49,740 bases of DNA, from assembly GCA_003599575.1 (NCBI GenBank), contig QZKV01000016.1, positions 1 to 49,740 of the forward strand. Direction: 5' to 3'. How positions within the stretch are numbered: position 1 is the stretch's first letter; the number at the start of each line of letters is the position of its first letter. Below the pieces are notes generated by a model. It had not been told where the DNA came from. It made no database searches and was given only the letters and a program-made list of their open reading frames with translations. The DNA is from Desulfobacteraceae bacterium (GTDB lineage: Bacteria > Desulfobacterota > Desulfobacteria > Desulfobacterales > Desulfosarcinaceae). The translations under genes were made by a program, and so were the position numbers. Of the stretch, positions 42,116 to 49,740 are shown in pieces.

Positions 42116-43048
42116 TCACGGCGCAGGCGTTTTTCCATCCAATCTTCTGGCCAGCTCGCTCGCATAGTGCAAGCCCAGGGTCTGGGAATGTCTTTTGGCC
42201 CAATCGGTGAATCTTGTGGTTGCCGCCGGAGGCGATTGGACAAACAGCAAGTTGGCCATCAAGCCTTGCACCTCATCTCGGGTGATCATCACGTCCCCGA
42301 CCATTTTTCCGATAAGCGCACCGGCGAGATATCCCAGCCGGGGTGGAACCGATACAATGGGGCGGCGTTTGCCGATGATTTCAGCGATGGTTTTCACCAA
42401 ATCACGGTAGGTGAAGGTTTCGGGGCCGATGGCATCGAGGGTGATGTTCTCGCGCTTGTCTCCATATTCAACCGCCAGCCCCGCAAGATCATCCACGTAG
42501 ATGGGCTGCAGGCGATACCGCCCGTTGCCGAACACGCCGAACACCGGCAAGCGCCTGAGCGCCCAGGCGATGTTGTTGATCAGGATATCTTCGTTGCCGA
42601 ACAGGACCGCCGGCCGTAAAATGGTGTAGGAAAGTCCTGAATCTTTCAGTGCCCGTTCCAATTGGGCTTTTCCACGGAAATATTCCAAAGGGGAATCCGC
42701 GGAGGGATTGGTGATGCTGATATGGACGACATGTTCCACTCCGGCTTTTTTGGCGGCCTCGAACATCACAGTGGTGTTGCGCACCGCATCCGCATGCGTA
42801 AACATCGGGTGATTGAAGCGAACCCAGTAAGTATTGTAGAAAACGGATACGCCTTTCAGCGAGGCTGTCATCTTCGCGGGGCTGTCGAAATTGAAAGCAC
42901 AGGCCTGCACCCTTTCCCCGAAAGGGTTTGGCCGATGCAGTGAGTTGGTCAACGTGATCACTTTACGGCCCTGGGCCAGCAGTCTTGCGGCGATGTATTT
43001 GCCTGAATACCCGAACGCCCCGGTCACGGCATGTATTTCTCTATGCAT
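42116..43048 (-). CDS. NAD(P)-binding atypical SDR (NmrA/NDUFA9-like)
   Basis: A 310-residue Rossmann protein. AVTGAFGYSGKYIAARLL gives the GxxGxxG nucleotide-binding motif at residues 10-16. VEHVVHISITNPSADSPLEY is the usual mid-domain strand, and the YxxxK pair is replaced by YFRGKAQLE (Tyr, then Lys three residues later), still compatible with reductase chemistry. SYTILRPAVLFGNEDILINN and IYVDDLAGLAVEYG are typical of NmrA/NDUFA9-like SDRs, which act as redox sensors or assembly factors. A 16-bp perfect palindrome lies 69 bp before the start. Confidence 0.85.
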   Translation of the reverse strand: MHREIHAVTGAFGYSGKYIAARLLAQGRKVITLTNSLHRPNPFGERVQACAFNFDSPAKMTASLKGVSVFYNTYWVRFNHPMFTHADAVRNTTVMFEAAKKAGVEHVVHISITNPSADSPLEYFRGKAQLERALKDSGLSYTILRPAVLFGNEDILINNIAWALRRLPVFGVFGNGRYRLQPIYVDDLAGLAVEYGDKRENITLDAIGPETFTYRDLVKTIAEIIGKRRPIVSVPPRLGYLAGALIGKMVGDVMITRDEVQGLMANLLFVQSPPAATTRFTDWAKRHSQTLGLHYASELARRLDGKTPAP

Positions 43049-43618
43049 GTCCCCCTCTCCAAAGAAAGCCGCGGGTAGATCGCGCCCGCCGAGTGGGCCC
43101 GAAGTGTCAGCCGGGTTTTACAGCGCTGTAAAGGACCATTGTCCCGTAGATGGTGTTGAAGGCTTTGCGTTGGCTGGCGTGCGCAAATCCAATGCAAGCC
43201 AAGTGCCGGCACATATTTGTTTCTGGAGGCTTGTGGCAATGCCGTTCCTTCCGCCACGCCCGGTTTGTTTTGCAGCCGGGCGGGGGCCAATCACGCGGCG
43301 ATTTTTGAGGCTGCCACGCATGTGCGCCGCGCGGGCGGGCTGCGCCGCGAATCGCCTCAATACGGTACCATCATATTGATGAATTTGTAAAAGTCGAAAA
43401 ATATCTGCGCATTTCGGCGCGCCGGCACACAGGGAAGATCTGCGCACGGTTCATGAATGCACCCTGTGCAAGTCACTTGAGCAATGCAGATAAGCGGGAA
43501 TTTTTTTTGCTGAACATCAGAACCAAGGCGGGACGAGGCGACCACCGCAGCAAGAGAAAAGGGCAGGAGCTGACGCCCTGCTCCTCGGGGAGAAGCCATC
43601 GAATTCCTTCCGGGACCG
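43049..43618. other. Intergenic region upstream of the NmrA-like gene
   Basis: A 570-bp non-coding stretch between two minus-strand genes, the TPR gene ending at its right edge. The only clear element is the palindrome at 43117-43132. Open frames here are short, overlapping on both strands and without plausible ribosome-binding sites. No RNA gene or terminator was recognised. Confidence 0.45.
43117..43132. promoter_or_regulatory. Perfect 16-bp palindrome, candidate operator
   Basis: TTTACAGCGCTGTAAA is a perfect palindrome with no spacer, 69 bp upstream of the NmrA-like start. Two-fold symmetric sites of this length are typical of dimeric repressors (TetR, GntR or MarR type). No regulator gene is adjacent, and no other copy was noticed in the window. 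Confidence 0.45.
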
Positions 43619-44905
43619 TCATCCCCGGCCGTTTTCTTTATGGCCGCGCAATGCGGCCGTGGCCTTGCGCGCGGCATCGGCCCATTGCGAGTTCGGATTC
43701 AATTCGTTGGCCTTGCGGTAGTACTCTTCAGCTGCGCGGCGGTCGCCCTGTTTGGCTGCGATGGCGCCGGCGTGATAGAAAATGCGCGCATCGCGGATGC
43801 CGACGGCCAAGGCCGTCTCGATGTGCCGGCGGGCCTCCTGGAAATCAGCATTGGCAAAAAACGCCCAGGCCAACGCGTCGCGGGTGAAGACATCCTGCCG
43901 CCGGCCTATTTCCAATTGCGCAATTCGCAAGGCTGCCGCCGGTTTGTGGTCTTTGTCGGTGTAGTAGAAAATCAACTCGCGGTTGGCATTGTCCGGTTGA
44001 TGGCTCTCCAGCAGGGCCTGTGCTGCAAACTTTTGGTAGGCGGCCGACGCTTCGTCCGCTTTGCCGATGCGCTCCAGGGCCTGGGCCCACAGATACAAAT
44101 TCTCCGGGTGCGGGGCCAATTGATATTGCTTGCGGAGCAATTGCGCCGCGGCGGCGTGGTTTTGCCGTTCGGCTTCCACCTGGGCCAGGGCGGCCAGGGC
44201 GTAATGATAATCCGGAAAAAGCTCCAGGGCCTTGTGCAGCAGTTGAACGGCGCTGTCCGCCTTTCCCACGGACAAATGCAGTTTGCCGATGTGCGTCAAA
44301 AGCCAGGCGCGCTCTTCCAGCTCCTGGCCGGGGGTGCGCTGATAGGCCTCGACCATCAGATCGACCGCCCCGTCGATATCACCGAAGAGCTCCCGCAGGT
44401 AGGCGGCGCGGGTCAATCCGGGCACATTGCCGGGACGCAGGTCCAGCATCCACTGCGCTGCAGCCTCGGCATCCGCGTAGTTGCCCAGTTCGACATGGGC
44501 GTCTGCCAGCATTGCGTAAACCATGATATCGTCCGGCATGCGCTGGTTGAGACGTTTGGCCGCATTTAACGCGCGGCCAAACTCATGCCGGCCCAACAGA
44601 AGCCAAACCTGAATTTTGCGGGCTTCAAAATTGTCGGGGGCCAATTTCAAGGATCGGCCGAGGGTTTTTTCGGCTTGCACATAATACTGCGGGTCACCGG
44701 TTTCACGCGCCCGCTGGGCCAAAGCCAAGGCCAGGGCATTGTATGGCTGAAAGCGCCCCGGCTCTTTCTGGATTTGTTTCTGGGCCCAGGCCATTTTTTG
44801 CCGGGCCGGGCTGAGGGTTTCGGCGGCCGGCGCTTCGGCCACCAGCGCCATCAGCACACCCATGGCGATCCAGAATCCCACCGTGACCCAAAGAATACTT
44901 TTCAT
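43619..44905 (-). CDS. Exported or membrane-anchored TPR protein
   Basis: A 428-residue protein with an N-terminal signal or anchor (ILWVTVGFWIAMGVLMALVA) followed by about ten tetratricopeptide-type helical pairs, for example YNALALALAQRARETGDPQY, AMLADAHVELGNYADAEAAA and HAGAIAAKQGDRRAAEEYYR. TPR solenoids bind other proteins. It lies 143 bp downstream of the DUF4331 gene on the same strand; such a pair, with a nearby ECF sigma/anti-sigma pair, points to a shared envelope-related role that is not known. The ATG at 44905 has AAGGAAGG upstream. Confidence 0.85.
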   Translation of the reverse strand: MKSILWVTVGFWIAMGVLMALVAEAPAAETLSPARQKMAWAQKQIQKEPGRFQPYNALALALAQRARETGDPQYYVQAEKTLGRSLKLAPDNFEARKIQVWLLLGRHEFGRALNAAKRLNQRMPDDIMVYAMLADAHVELGNYADAEAAAQWMLDLRPGNVPGLTRAAYLRELFGDIDGAVDLMVEAYQRTPGQELEERAWLLTHIGKLHLSVGKADSAVQLLHKALELFPDYHYALAALAQVEAERQNHAAAAQLLRKQYQLAPHPENLYLWAQALERIGKADEASAAYQKFAAQALLESHQPDNANRELIFYYTDKDHKPAAALRIAQLEIGRRQDVFTRDALAWAFFANADFQEARRHIETALAVGIRDARIFYHAGAIAAKQGDRRAAEEYYRKANELNPNSQWADAARKATAALRGHKENGRG

Positions 44906-45048
44906 CACACACCTTCCTTTCAACGCGCCGGCCCTGCCTTGAGCCGGCCGACCGGCCGGACCGGGAAGCGCTATTTCCCGGTGTCCGCCCCGGACCGCGT
45001 CCGGGGCGGAATGATTTGGCTATTTGCGGATCCTGCTAACATCAGCCA

Positions 45049-46662
45049 TTAATCCACCGGAATATCGCTGCCGTCCGGGGAAGCCTCACCCGGATCGATG
45101 TGGCGGCGGTTGCGGCCGTCCGGGCTGTTGGCCAGGTACGGAAATTCAGTGCGGAACGGCGCGTCGTTGACGTTGACCCCATCCCCCAGGCTGTTGTTGG
45201 GGGCTTTATTGAAATCCGGGTTGAGAACACCGCCGACGCCCACGCGCAGCGTGATGTCGACCACATCATCATACAGGCGCCGTCCGTTGGGAAAGCCGGC
45301 CGGATCGCCGGCGATCAAACCCAGCCGGGAGGCCTGGTCCAGGGGCGTGGCCGGCACGCCGGTGTTCAACCGCATCAGATCCGCTATCGGTCCTGCCGGG
45401 GTTCCAGGTGCCGCTATGGGCGCCGTGTACTGAACCAGGGGCAAAAGATCCGTGCGATCGGCCTCAGGCACATCCAGAGCTCCGGGCAACAATTCGTTGT
45501 AAAGGGCCTCGACAATCTGGGCGATGGGCGGATTCAGGAAGAAAGTGGCAAACTGCGCATCATTTCCAGGCTCGTCCATGCTGAACCGATCCTTGTAGCC
45601 GATCCCGATGATCAATTCGTTGATCAAGGGGTTTCCGAAACGCTGAACCTGACGGTAAGCGCCCGTTGTCTCGGCTGGATTGGGAGAACGGCGCACGGTG
45701 ATTCTGGGCCGGGAGGTCGTGCCCCAGATGCCGATGGTGGCCTCTGGTGCAGTGGCCGGTTCGATCCGGCCGGTGCTGGTCAGCATCTCAATGGGCACTT
45801 CGATGGCGATCACGTTGACGGCATAGCCCGAAACCGTATCGCTGGCAAAGTTCTGACTGGCCGCATCTTCATCGGCCGTCAGAACACCGGGGACACCGCT
45901 TCCCAGGGTGCGGAAGTTGGCCGTGTCAAAAGCGGCGCCCAGATCGATAAAAAAGGGATCGTCCACCGTCCCGGCAAAAACGGACATTCCCTCCACGTTC
46001 AAATTGCGATAAGTGGCGGCACCAAACAAGGCTTCATAATCCATGGTCCTCGGGCCGGCATTGACCGGCAGGGCATACAACGGCGATCCGTCGCTACTGG
46101 AAATGCGTGTCCTTTCGCTTCTGACCCTTCCCCTCTTGCCCGAACGCTCCAGATCGCGGCGGGTGACGGTATAGGTTTGGCGCTGATTCAATCCGGGATT
46201 GTCGAAATCACGGATTTGGGGAGGAACCACCAGGTTGCCGGTTTCCGGATCGGTCGCCCCGCTATCACCGAATCCGGCCAGGGCCGTGAATACCTCCGGC
46301 AGCTGATATTCGGTTGAAAACCGGAACTGGTAGACAATATCCGGCAAAGCGTCATGGTTGTTATCGATCTTGATCTCGTAAAGAATATCAGGATCAAAAG
46401 GAAACACGGTGGGGCCGTTGGCCGGCTCCAGCAGCGGATCGACGGCCATGATCAGGGTGACTTTTTCGGGAGGCGTGTCGGGTGCCTGATCGGCGCTGTA
46501 GCTGACGAAGGCATACACATCCGTTATATCGGCCTTGTGGTCCAAGGCGGTGATCGGCGCTTCGCGATGGTTGGAGGCCAAGAGCGCCTGCGGAACGCCA
46601 AGGGTCAGCAGCATGACCGGCACCAGGACCGACGCTATCTTTCTTATGAAAAAAGGCTTCAT
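45049..46662 (-). CDS. DUF4331 family exported protein
   Basis: A 537-residue protein with signal peptide (ASVLVPVMLLTLGVPQALLA) and the DUF4331 opening SNHREAPITALDHKADITDV, then YAFVSYSADQAPDT and PFDPDILYEIKIDNNHDALP. The family is beta-rich and of unknown function, often periplasmic. GVNVNDAPFRTEFPYLANSP near the C-terminus is also typical. The ATG at 46662 is set by AAGGAG 9 nt upstream. It precedes the TPR gene and lies 852 bp downstream of the anti-sigma gene, separated by repeats. Confidence 0.87.
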   Translation of the reverse strand: MKPFFIRKIASVLVPVMLLTLGVPQALLASNHREAPITALDHKADITDVYAFVSYSADQAPDTPPEKVTLIMAVDPLLEPANGPTVFPFDPDILYEIKIDNNHDALPDIVYQFRFSTEYQLPEVFTALAGFGDSGATDPETGNLVVPPQIRDFDNPGLNQRQTYTVTRRDLERSGKRGRVRSERTRISSSDGSPLYALPVNAGPRTMDYEALFGAATYRNLNVEGMSVFAGTVDDPFFIDLGAAFDTANFRTLGSGVPGVLTADEDAASQNFASDTVSGYAVNVIAIEVPIEMLTSTGRIEPATAPEATIGIWGTTSRPRITVRRSPNPAETTGAYRQVQRFGNPLINELIIGIGYKDRFSMDEPGNDAQFATFFLNPPIAQIVEALYNELLPGALDVPEADRTDLLPLVQYTAPIAAPGTPAGPIADLMRLNTGVPATPLDQASRLGLIAGDPAGFPNGRRLYDDVVDITLRVGVGGVLNPDFNKAPNNSLGDGVNVNDAPFRTEFPYLANSPDGRNRRHIDPGEASPDGSDIPVD

Positions 46663-47052
46663 CTTCACTTCTCCTTTTCTTCGCTCAAAGATTTTTGAAG
46701 TAAAATGGTGCAGTGGATAAAGGGTGAAACATTCCGGCAAACACTCCACACCCCCGCATGCGGTTGATTCAAATGCACTCCGCGGGCATGGGCTGGTACC
46801 GGTGGCTTGTCACCATTTTGGTGGCTTTCACCATTTTGAAAGATGGTACGGCCCGAACGGCCGATCGGATGATTTTGTCAGGAGGTTTTTTTTGGGGTGA
46901 TGCCGGCCGTAGCAAAATGCATCGGTTGGCAATGCAGTAACGGGCGGAAGCATCCGGGGCATGAAAAACGTTGGCCGGGAGAAAGGATGGCCGGGAGCCT
47001 GCTTGCTTGGCAGGCAAGGCCGGTCCCATCAGGTGAAGCTGCTGCCAGCCGG

Positions 47053-47180
47053 CGTTTCAAGCAAGCACATAGGGAATGGATTTTGAGTTTTGAAAATTTA
47101 CCGTTTAAGCGTATGCATATGGCAATGGATTTTAAGTTTGGGCATTTACCGTTCAAGCGTATGCATAGGACAATAATTTT
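47053..47180. repeat. Imperfect tandem repeat, about 50-bp unit, nearly three copies
   Basis: Units begin CGTTTCAAGCAAGCACATAG, CGTTTAAGCGTATGCATATG and CGTTCAAGCGTATGCATAGG, each followed by AATGGATTTT-like sequence and ending near ATTTAC; the last unit is partial. Identity between units 2 and 3 is highest. Its period is not a CRISPR pattern, since there are no unique spacers. Confidence 0.75.
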
Positions 47181-47251
47181 GCGCAAATCCAGCTTCAAAA
47201 CACATCACCGCCCTTTGAAAAAGGGCTCCCCTATCTCCCAATGACTCTCTT

Positions 47252-47425
47252 AGCTCCCCCCTTTGAAAAAGGGGGGCGGGGGGGATTCTCGGACCACCGC
47301 TGAACGGCGGCCATTCGTTCGGCCCAAAGTTGAAATCCCCCTAAATCCCGCTTTTTCAAAGGGGGACTTTTCATTTAGGAGCACGGCGGAAGGAATACCC
47401 CCTTTTTCAAAGGAGGAATTTTGAT
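47252..47425. repeat. MITE-like inverted-repeat element, second copy
   Basis: The left arm AGCTCCCCCCTTTGAAAAAG (47252-47271), continuing into a G-run and GGATT, matches the left arm at 28493. The right arm, AATCCCCCTAAATCCCGC then TTTTTCAAAGGGGGACTTTT, ends near 47372, and an extra right-arm fragment (CCCCCTTTTTCAAAGGAGGA) follows near 47398. A degenerate copy of the short palindrome also precedes it (CCCTTTGAAAAAGGG, 47212-47226). Same family and layout as the 28493 element. Confidence 0.75.
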
Positions 47426-47514
47426 TTAGAAGCACGGCGGAGAAAGCCGGCACAGGCCAACTTCCCTTGAAAAAAGGGGGCTGGAGTTTGGATACTTACC
47501 GGCGCAAGGATGTC

Positions 47515-48279
47515 TCAGGTTCCGCTCAGAACCATCGGCCCGGTGGGTTGCGGCACGCCCCCGGCGGGCTCGACGGTGACCGCCACAGTAATGGGGCCTT
47601 CGAAGGGTTGCAGCCGCTGGGCGTCGAAGCGGGCGCTCCCGTCCGGGTTCACCTCGAAAATGCCGGCGCTGACCGGCGTCCCCTCCACAATAAGCCATAG
47701 CTGGTAGGTTTTGCCCGGCGGGGTGGGCGGCAGATTGTACACGTAGAGAAAAATGCGTCTTTGGGCGGGATCGATGAAGGCTTTGGCCTGGGCGCCGGAG
47801 GCCTGCCCCTGTCCGGCCAGGGTTATCGTTCGGGTCTGCGGTGCGACAAGTGCATTGAAAGATTCCTGAAGCTGGGCGACTTTCTTCTCGGCCTCGCGGC
47901 GGGACATCCGTTCGGTCTCGATATTCTGATAAAGGGAGTAAACTTGATAGCTCAGCCCGACCACCAGCAGCAAGGAGGCCGCCAGGGCCAGGGGAGCCCA
48001 CAATCCTCGTCTGGATGGCTCAGAGGGTTCTGTGACCTCCGCCGCTTGGTCATCCAGGCGGATGCGGTCGAACAGTTTAGCACGCACCTCTTTGCGGGGG
48101 GCCATCGGCTTGAGTGCAAACCCCAGCCCGTCGGTCACTTGCCTTGCCTCGCGCAGTGATGTTTCACACTGTTCGCATCCACCCGCCAGATGAAATTCAA
48201 AGCGGTGGCGATCGTGCTCATCCAGGGCGCCCAAGACATAGCCGGCGGCGAGTTCTTCGTATTTTTCGTGTTCACTCAT
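47515..48279 (-). CDS. RskA-type membrane anti-sigma factor
   Basis: A 254-residue protein. The cytoplasmic N-terminus has a zinc anti-sigma-like site (HRFEFHLAGGCEQCE, with one residue more than the usual HxxxCxxC). A single membrane helix (LWAPLALAASLLLVVGLSYQ) lies at about residues 93-112, then a coiled segment and the RskA C-terminal domain (AFIDPAQRRIFLYVYNLPPT, KTYQLWLIVEGTPVSAGIFE). It would sequester the ECF sigma factor encoded immediately upstream. The ATG overlaps the sigma stop by 4 nt (ATGA). Confidence 0.9.
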   Translation of the reverse strand: MSEHEKYEELAAGYVLGALDEHDRHRFEFHLAGGCEQCETSLREARQVTDGLGFALKPMAPRKEVRAKLFDRIRLDDQAAEVTEPSEPSRRGLWAPLALAASLLLVVGLSYQVYSLYQNIETERMSRREAEKKVAQLQESFNALVAPQTRTITLAGQGQASGAQAKAFIDPAQRRIFLYVYNLPPTPPGKTYQLWLIVEGTPVSAGIFEVNPDGSARFDAQRLQPFEGPITVAVTVEPAGGVPQPTGPMVLSGT

Positions 48280-48875
48280 CTGTCATTGCTTTCGACGCTG
48301 CGAAGGTGTTGCTTCAGTTTTTCCATCCCGATTTTAATCCGACTCTTGATCGTCCCCAAAGGCGTATCCAGCTGGGCGGCTATTTCGCTATGGGTCATGC
48401 CTTGATAAAAGGCAAGCTCAACGGCTTGTCTTTGCTCTTCGGGAAGACGCCCGAGGGCCTGCAGGACAATCTGCCGCCGTTCGGCAATATAGACGTCCTC
48501 TTCAGGATCGTGCGGGTCAGGCTCCGGTTCAATTTCCGACAAAGGCTCGATGCTGGCCTTGCGGTTCATGCGGCGCAGCCGATCCAGGCAGCGATTCCGC
48601 ACGATCACAAAAAGCCAGGTGCTGAAACGCCCACGTTCCGCATGGTATCGGATGCGGCCCTTCCAGAACTGCCAGAATACATCCTGGAGAACCTCTTCGG
48701 CTTCCTGGCGGCTGCCCAGCATCCGCAGCGAAAGGGCATGGACATACCCGCTGTAGCGATCGTAAAGGACGCCCAGCGCCTCTTTGTCGCGCTCGTAAAG
48801 CCGCGCAAGCAGCTCGCCGTCCGATAACGTGCTGTAATTATAATCAGCGCGTTCCGTCAAAGATTCCTCTTTCAT
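48276..48875 (-). CDS. ECF-type RNA polymerase sigma factor (SigK-like)
   Basis: A 199-residue sigma factor with regions 2 and 4 only. Region 2 is LYDRYSGYVHALSLRMLGSR and AEEVLQDVFWQFWKGR; region 4 is LPEEQRQAVELAFYQGMTHS and EIAAQLDTPLGTIKSRIKIG. It directs polymerase to a small regulon, probably including envelope genes nearby. The ATG at 48875 is chosen, although its ribosome-binding site is weak; an in-frame ATG at 48896 adds seven residues and has none. Controlled by the coupled RskA-type anti-sigma factor. Confidence 0.9.
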   Translation of the reverse strand: MKEESLTERADYNYSTLSDGELLARLYERDKEALGVLYDRYSGYVHALSLRMLGSRQEAEEVLQDVFWQFWKGRIRYHAERGRFSTWLFVIVRNRCLDRLRRMNRKASIEPLSEIEPEPDPHDPEEDVYIAERRQIVLQALGRLPEEQRQAVELAFYQGMTHSEIAAQLDTPLGTIKSRIKIGMEKLKQHLRSVESNDR

Positions 48876-48917
48876 TGATACGCCTAAAGGCCCCATTCAG
48901 ATGAAGCGCATCATTTT

Positions 48918-48923
48918 ATTATA
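48918..48923 (-). promoter_or_regulatory. Candidate -10 element of the sigma factor gene
   Basis: A perfect TATAAT on the minus strand, placing the transcription start about 36 nt before the ATG at 48875. The best -35-like sequence, CTGACA, is 21 bp upstream, too far for a standard promoter, so the -35 element is unclear. A vegetative, housekeeping-sigma promoter is suggested, not an autoregulated ECF promoter. Confidence 0.35.
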
Positions 48924-49326
48924 TCCGGGCCCAGCTTAGGAACTTGTCAGGATGTTTCAAATTGGACGAATCGAAACACAACCATGGGTGCCTACGCGAT
49001 CATGATCGCCAGTCAGAAGGTGGTTTCACCGGGTGAGTGCTGCAGTCGCTGGAAGATATGCATCAAAGGGGGGTTTGCACCATTATTTTTTCTCTTGAAT
49101 TTTTTTTTTGCTATCAATGAAATGGGCATAAATGCGAGGGGCCTGTGAAGTGCCGCATGGGAGCGCGCCGTAAAAGGGCCGAAGCCACGGTCCTGGATTT
49201 GCCGGTGGAAAATGGTGCACGCCATGCCGGCCGCGGGCCGGGAGAGTTTATCGCCGGTTCAAAGCTCCGGCATACCGCTATAGGGGTGCGAAAGCTTGGT
49301 TGCCCAAGCTCTCCCACCAGCCGCTG

Positions 49327-49350
49327 GTTCCCAAGCTCCGGCTCGGGAAC
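49327..49350. repeat. REP-like palindrome
   Basis: GTTCCCAAGC/GCTCGGGAAC arms, a variant of the palindrome in the 19886-20294 array. Degenerate half-copies flank it (AAAGCTTGG near 49291 and AAGCTCTAGCTT near 49361), which suggests an old, decayed array. Confidence 0.7.
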
Positions 49351-49428
49351 CCGTTTCAAAAAGCTCTAGCTTCTGTGAGATTCCACGTCATCATAAGTAT
49401 GGCACCAATGCCATGAAAAACGGATTCT

Positions 49429-49740
49429 CTACGCAAAACCGATGCTTTCCATAACTTCCAAGGCAAACCTGGCCGAGACGGTCGCAGGACCGCCCCCCAT
49501 CTCCATGCCCACTTCCACCGCTTCCAATACTTCCTGCAGGGTGGCCCCGGCCTTGGCCGCCTGCTCAATGTGCCATTGCATGCACGATTCGCAATCGATG
49601 ACCACCGAAATCCCGACCGCCACGAGTTCCTTATGCTTCGTCGAGAGCGCACCTTCCTGGAAGGCCGCGCGCTCCATTTCCAGAAAGGCCTCGTACACGC
49701 GCGATTTCAGCTTCAAAAGTTTGCCGTGGGCACGTTTACG
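49429..49740 (-). CDS. Carboxymuconolactone decarboxylase (AhpD-like) family protein, 5' end cut off
   Basis: About 103 C-terminal residues are visible; the start lies right of the window, since the frame stays open to the edge (RKRAHGKLLKLKSR). The active-site motif is CESCMQWHIEQA, the CxxC plus His of AhpD/CMD proteins, which act as small disulfide reductases or peroxidase partners. KHKELVAVGISVVIDCESC and ALEVMESIGFA are typical for the family's short, free-standing members. A TTG at 49716 could serve as start but is not needed if the gene continues beyond the edge. Confidence 0.85.
   Translation of the reverse strand, partial: RKRAHGKLLKLKSRVYEAFLEMERAAFQEGALSTKHKELVAVGISVVIDCESCMQWHIEQAAKAGATLQEVLEAVEVGMEMGGGPATVSARFALEVMESIGFA

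Larger units (their letters stand above)
46663..47514. other. Repeat-rich intergenic region upstream of the DUF4331 gene
   Basis: An 852-bp stretch without a convincing gene. It holds the promoter of the DUF4331 gene at its left end (no clear -35/-10 pair seen), a ~50-bp tandem repeat (47053-47180), and the MITE-like element (47252-47425). A short open frame over the tandem repeat on the minus strand only reflects the repeat period, giving CIRLNGK twice, and has no ribosome-binding site. Confidence 0.5.
48876..49428. other. Intergenic region upstream of the sigma factor gene
   Basis: A 553-bp stretch between the sigma-factor start and the end of an AhpD-like gene, both on the minus strand. 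It contains the -10 candidate at 48918-48923, a T-rich run near 49096-49109 and the REP-like palindrome at 49327. No gene with credible start and similarity was found. Confidence 0.45.

Noticed and set aside
46878..47198. Small minus-strand gene over the tandem repeat
   Set aside because: Its repeated CIRLNGK motif only mirrors the DNA repeat; there is no ribosome-binding site or similarity.
48918..48943. Complete sigma-70 promoter for the ECF sigma gene
   Set aside because: The -10 is perfect, but the only -35-like hexamer is 21 bp away, so only the -10 candidate is listed.

Overview
This window looks like chromosomal DNA of a GC-rich Gram-negative anaerobe, most likely a Desulfobacterota (deltaproteobacterial) sulfate-reducer-like organism. 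That placement is inferred from gene content (several cobalamin-type radical SAM enzymes, an iron-sulfur flavoprotein, LolA- and LpxL-type envelope genes, a CusCBA tripartite pump, DUF4331/TPR genes) and not from a marker gene. No rRNA, tRNA, CRISPR array, prophage or intact insertion sequence was seen.

Positions 1 to about 23,930 hold the most interesting part: a type II fatty-acid/polyketide-like lipid cluster that continues past the left edge. It has two acyl carrier proteins, two ketosynthases (one cut by the edge), a hotdog dehydratase, a ketoreductase, a hotdog thioesterase, a PlsC-type and an LpxL-type acyltransferase, LolA-like and DUF3261-like envelope proteins, and an MMPL/RND exporter fused to a C-terminal methyltransferase. 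It also has three cobalamin-type radical SAM proteins, GT2 and GT25 glycosyltransferases, a NodB-type deacetylase, two TRL-like lipoproteins, and a single-chain fusion of fatty acid kinase (FakA-like DAK2) with a DegV/FakB lipid-binding domain. The core resembles aryl-polyene-type clusters. The radical SAM enzymes also recall candidate ladderane clusters, but the aromatic-starter genes of true aryl polyenes are not in view. Inferred flow: type II assembly on the ACPs, radical SAM tailoring, transfer to a lipid or glycolipid head group, then export and outer-membrane insertion. An ABC-F ATPase and an rRNA methyltransferase sit inside the cluster and look like unrelated housekeeping genes.

From 24,346 to 32,105 are mostly single genes: a 1036-residue protein with a PHP-like motif and a membrane region and no recognised function, a small CPVC thioredoxin-fold protein, a repeat-rich gap, a MobA-like nucleotidyltransferase, a membrane class III nucleotide cyclase with unusual substrate-specifying residues, an iron-sulfur flavoprotein and an AAA ATPase.

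From 32,339 to 39,387 is a copper/silver-type efflux operon: a Cys-rich exported peptide, CusC, CusB, CusA and a small periplasmic protein. A promoter with a 19-bp spacer, typical of MerR-family control, precedes it; a G-rich repeat able to form a G-quadruplex lies between cusB and cusA; a terminator-like hairpin closes it.

The right end (39,553 to 49,740) carries a HIT protein, an MFS transporter, a Cys-rich protein, an NmrA-like reductase behind a perfect 16-bp palindrome, a TPR protein downstream of a DUF4331 protein, an ECF sigma/RskA-type anti-sigma pair, and the end of an AhpD-like gene. Two dispersed repeat families occur: REP-like palindromes (near 14,650, 19,886-20,294 and 49,327) and MITE-like inverted repeats (near 28,493 and 47,252).
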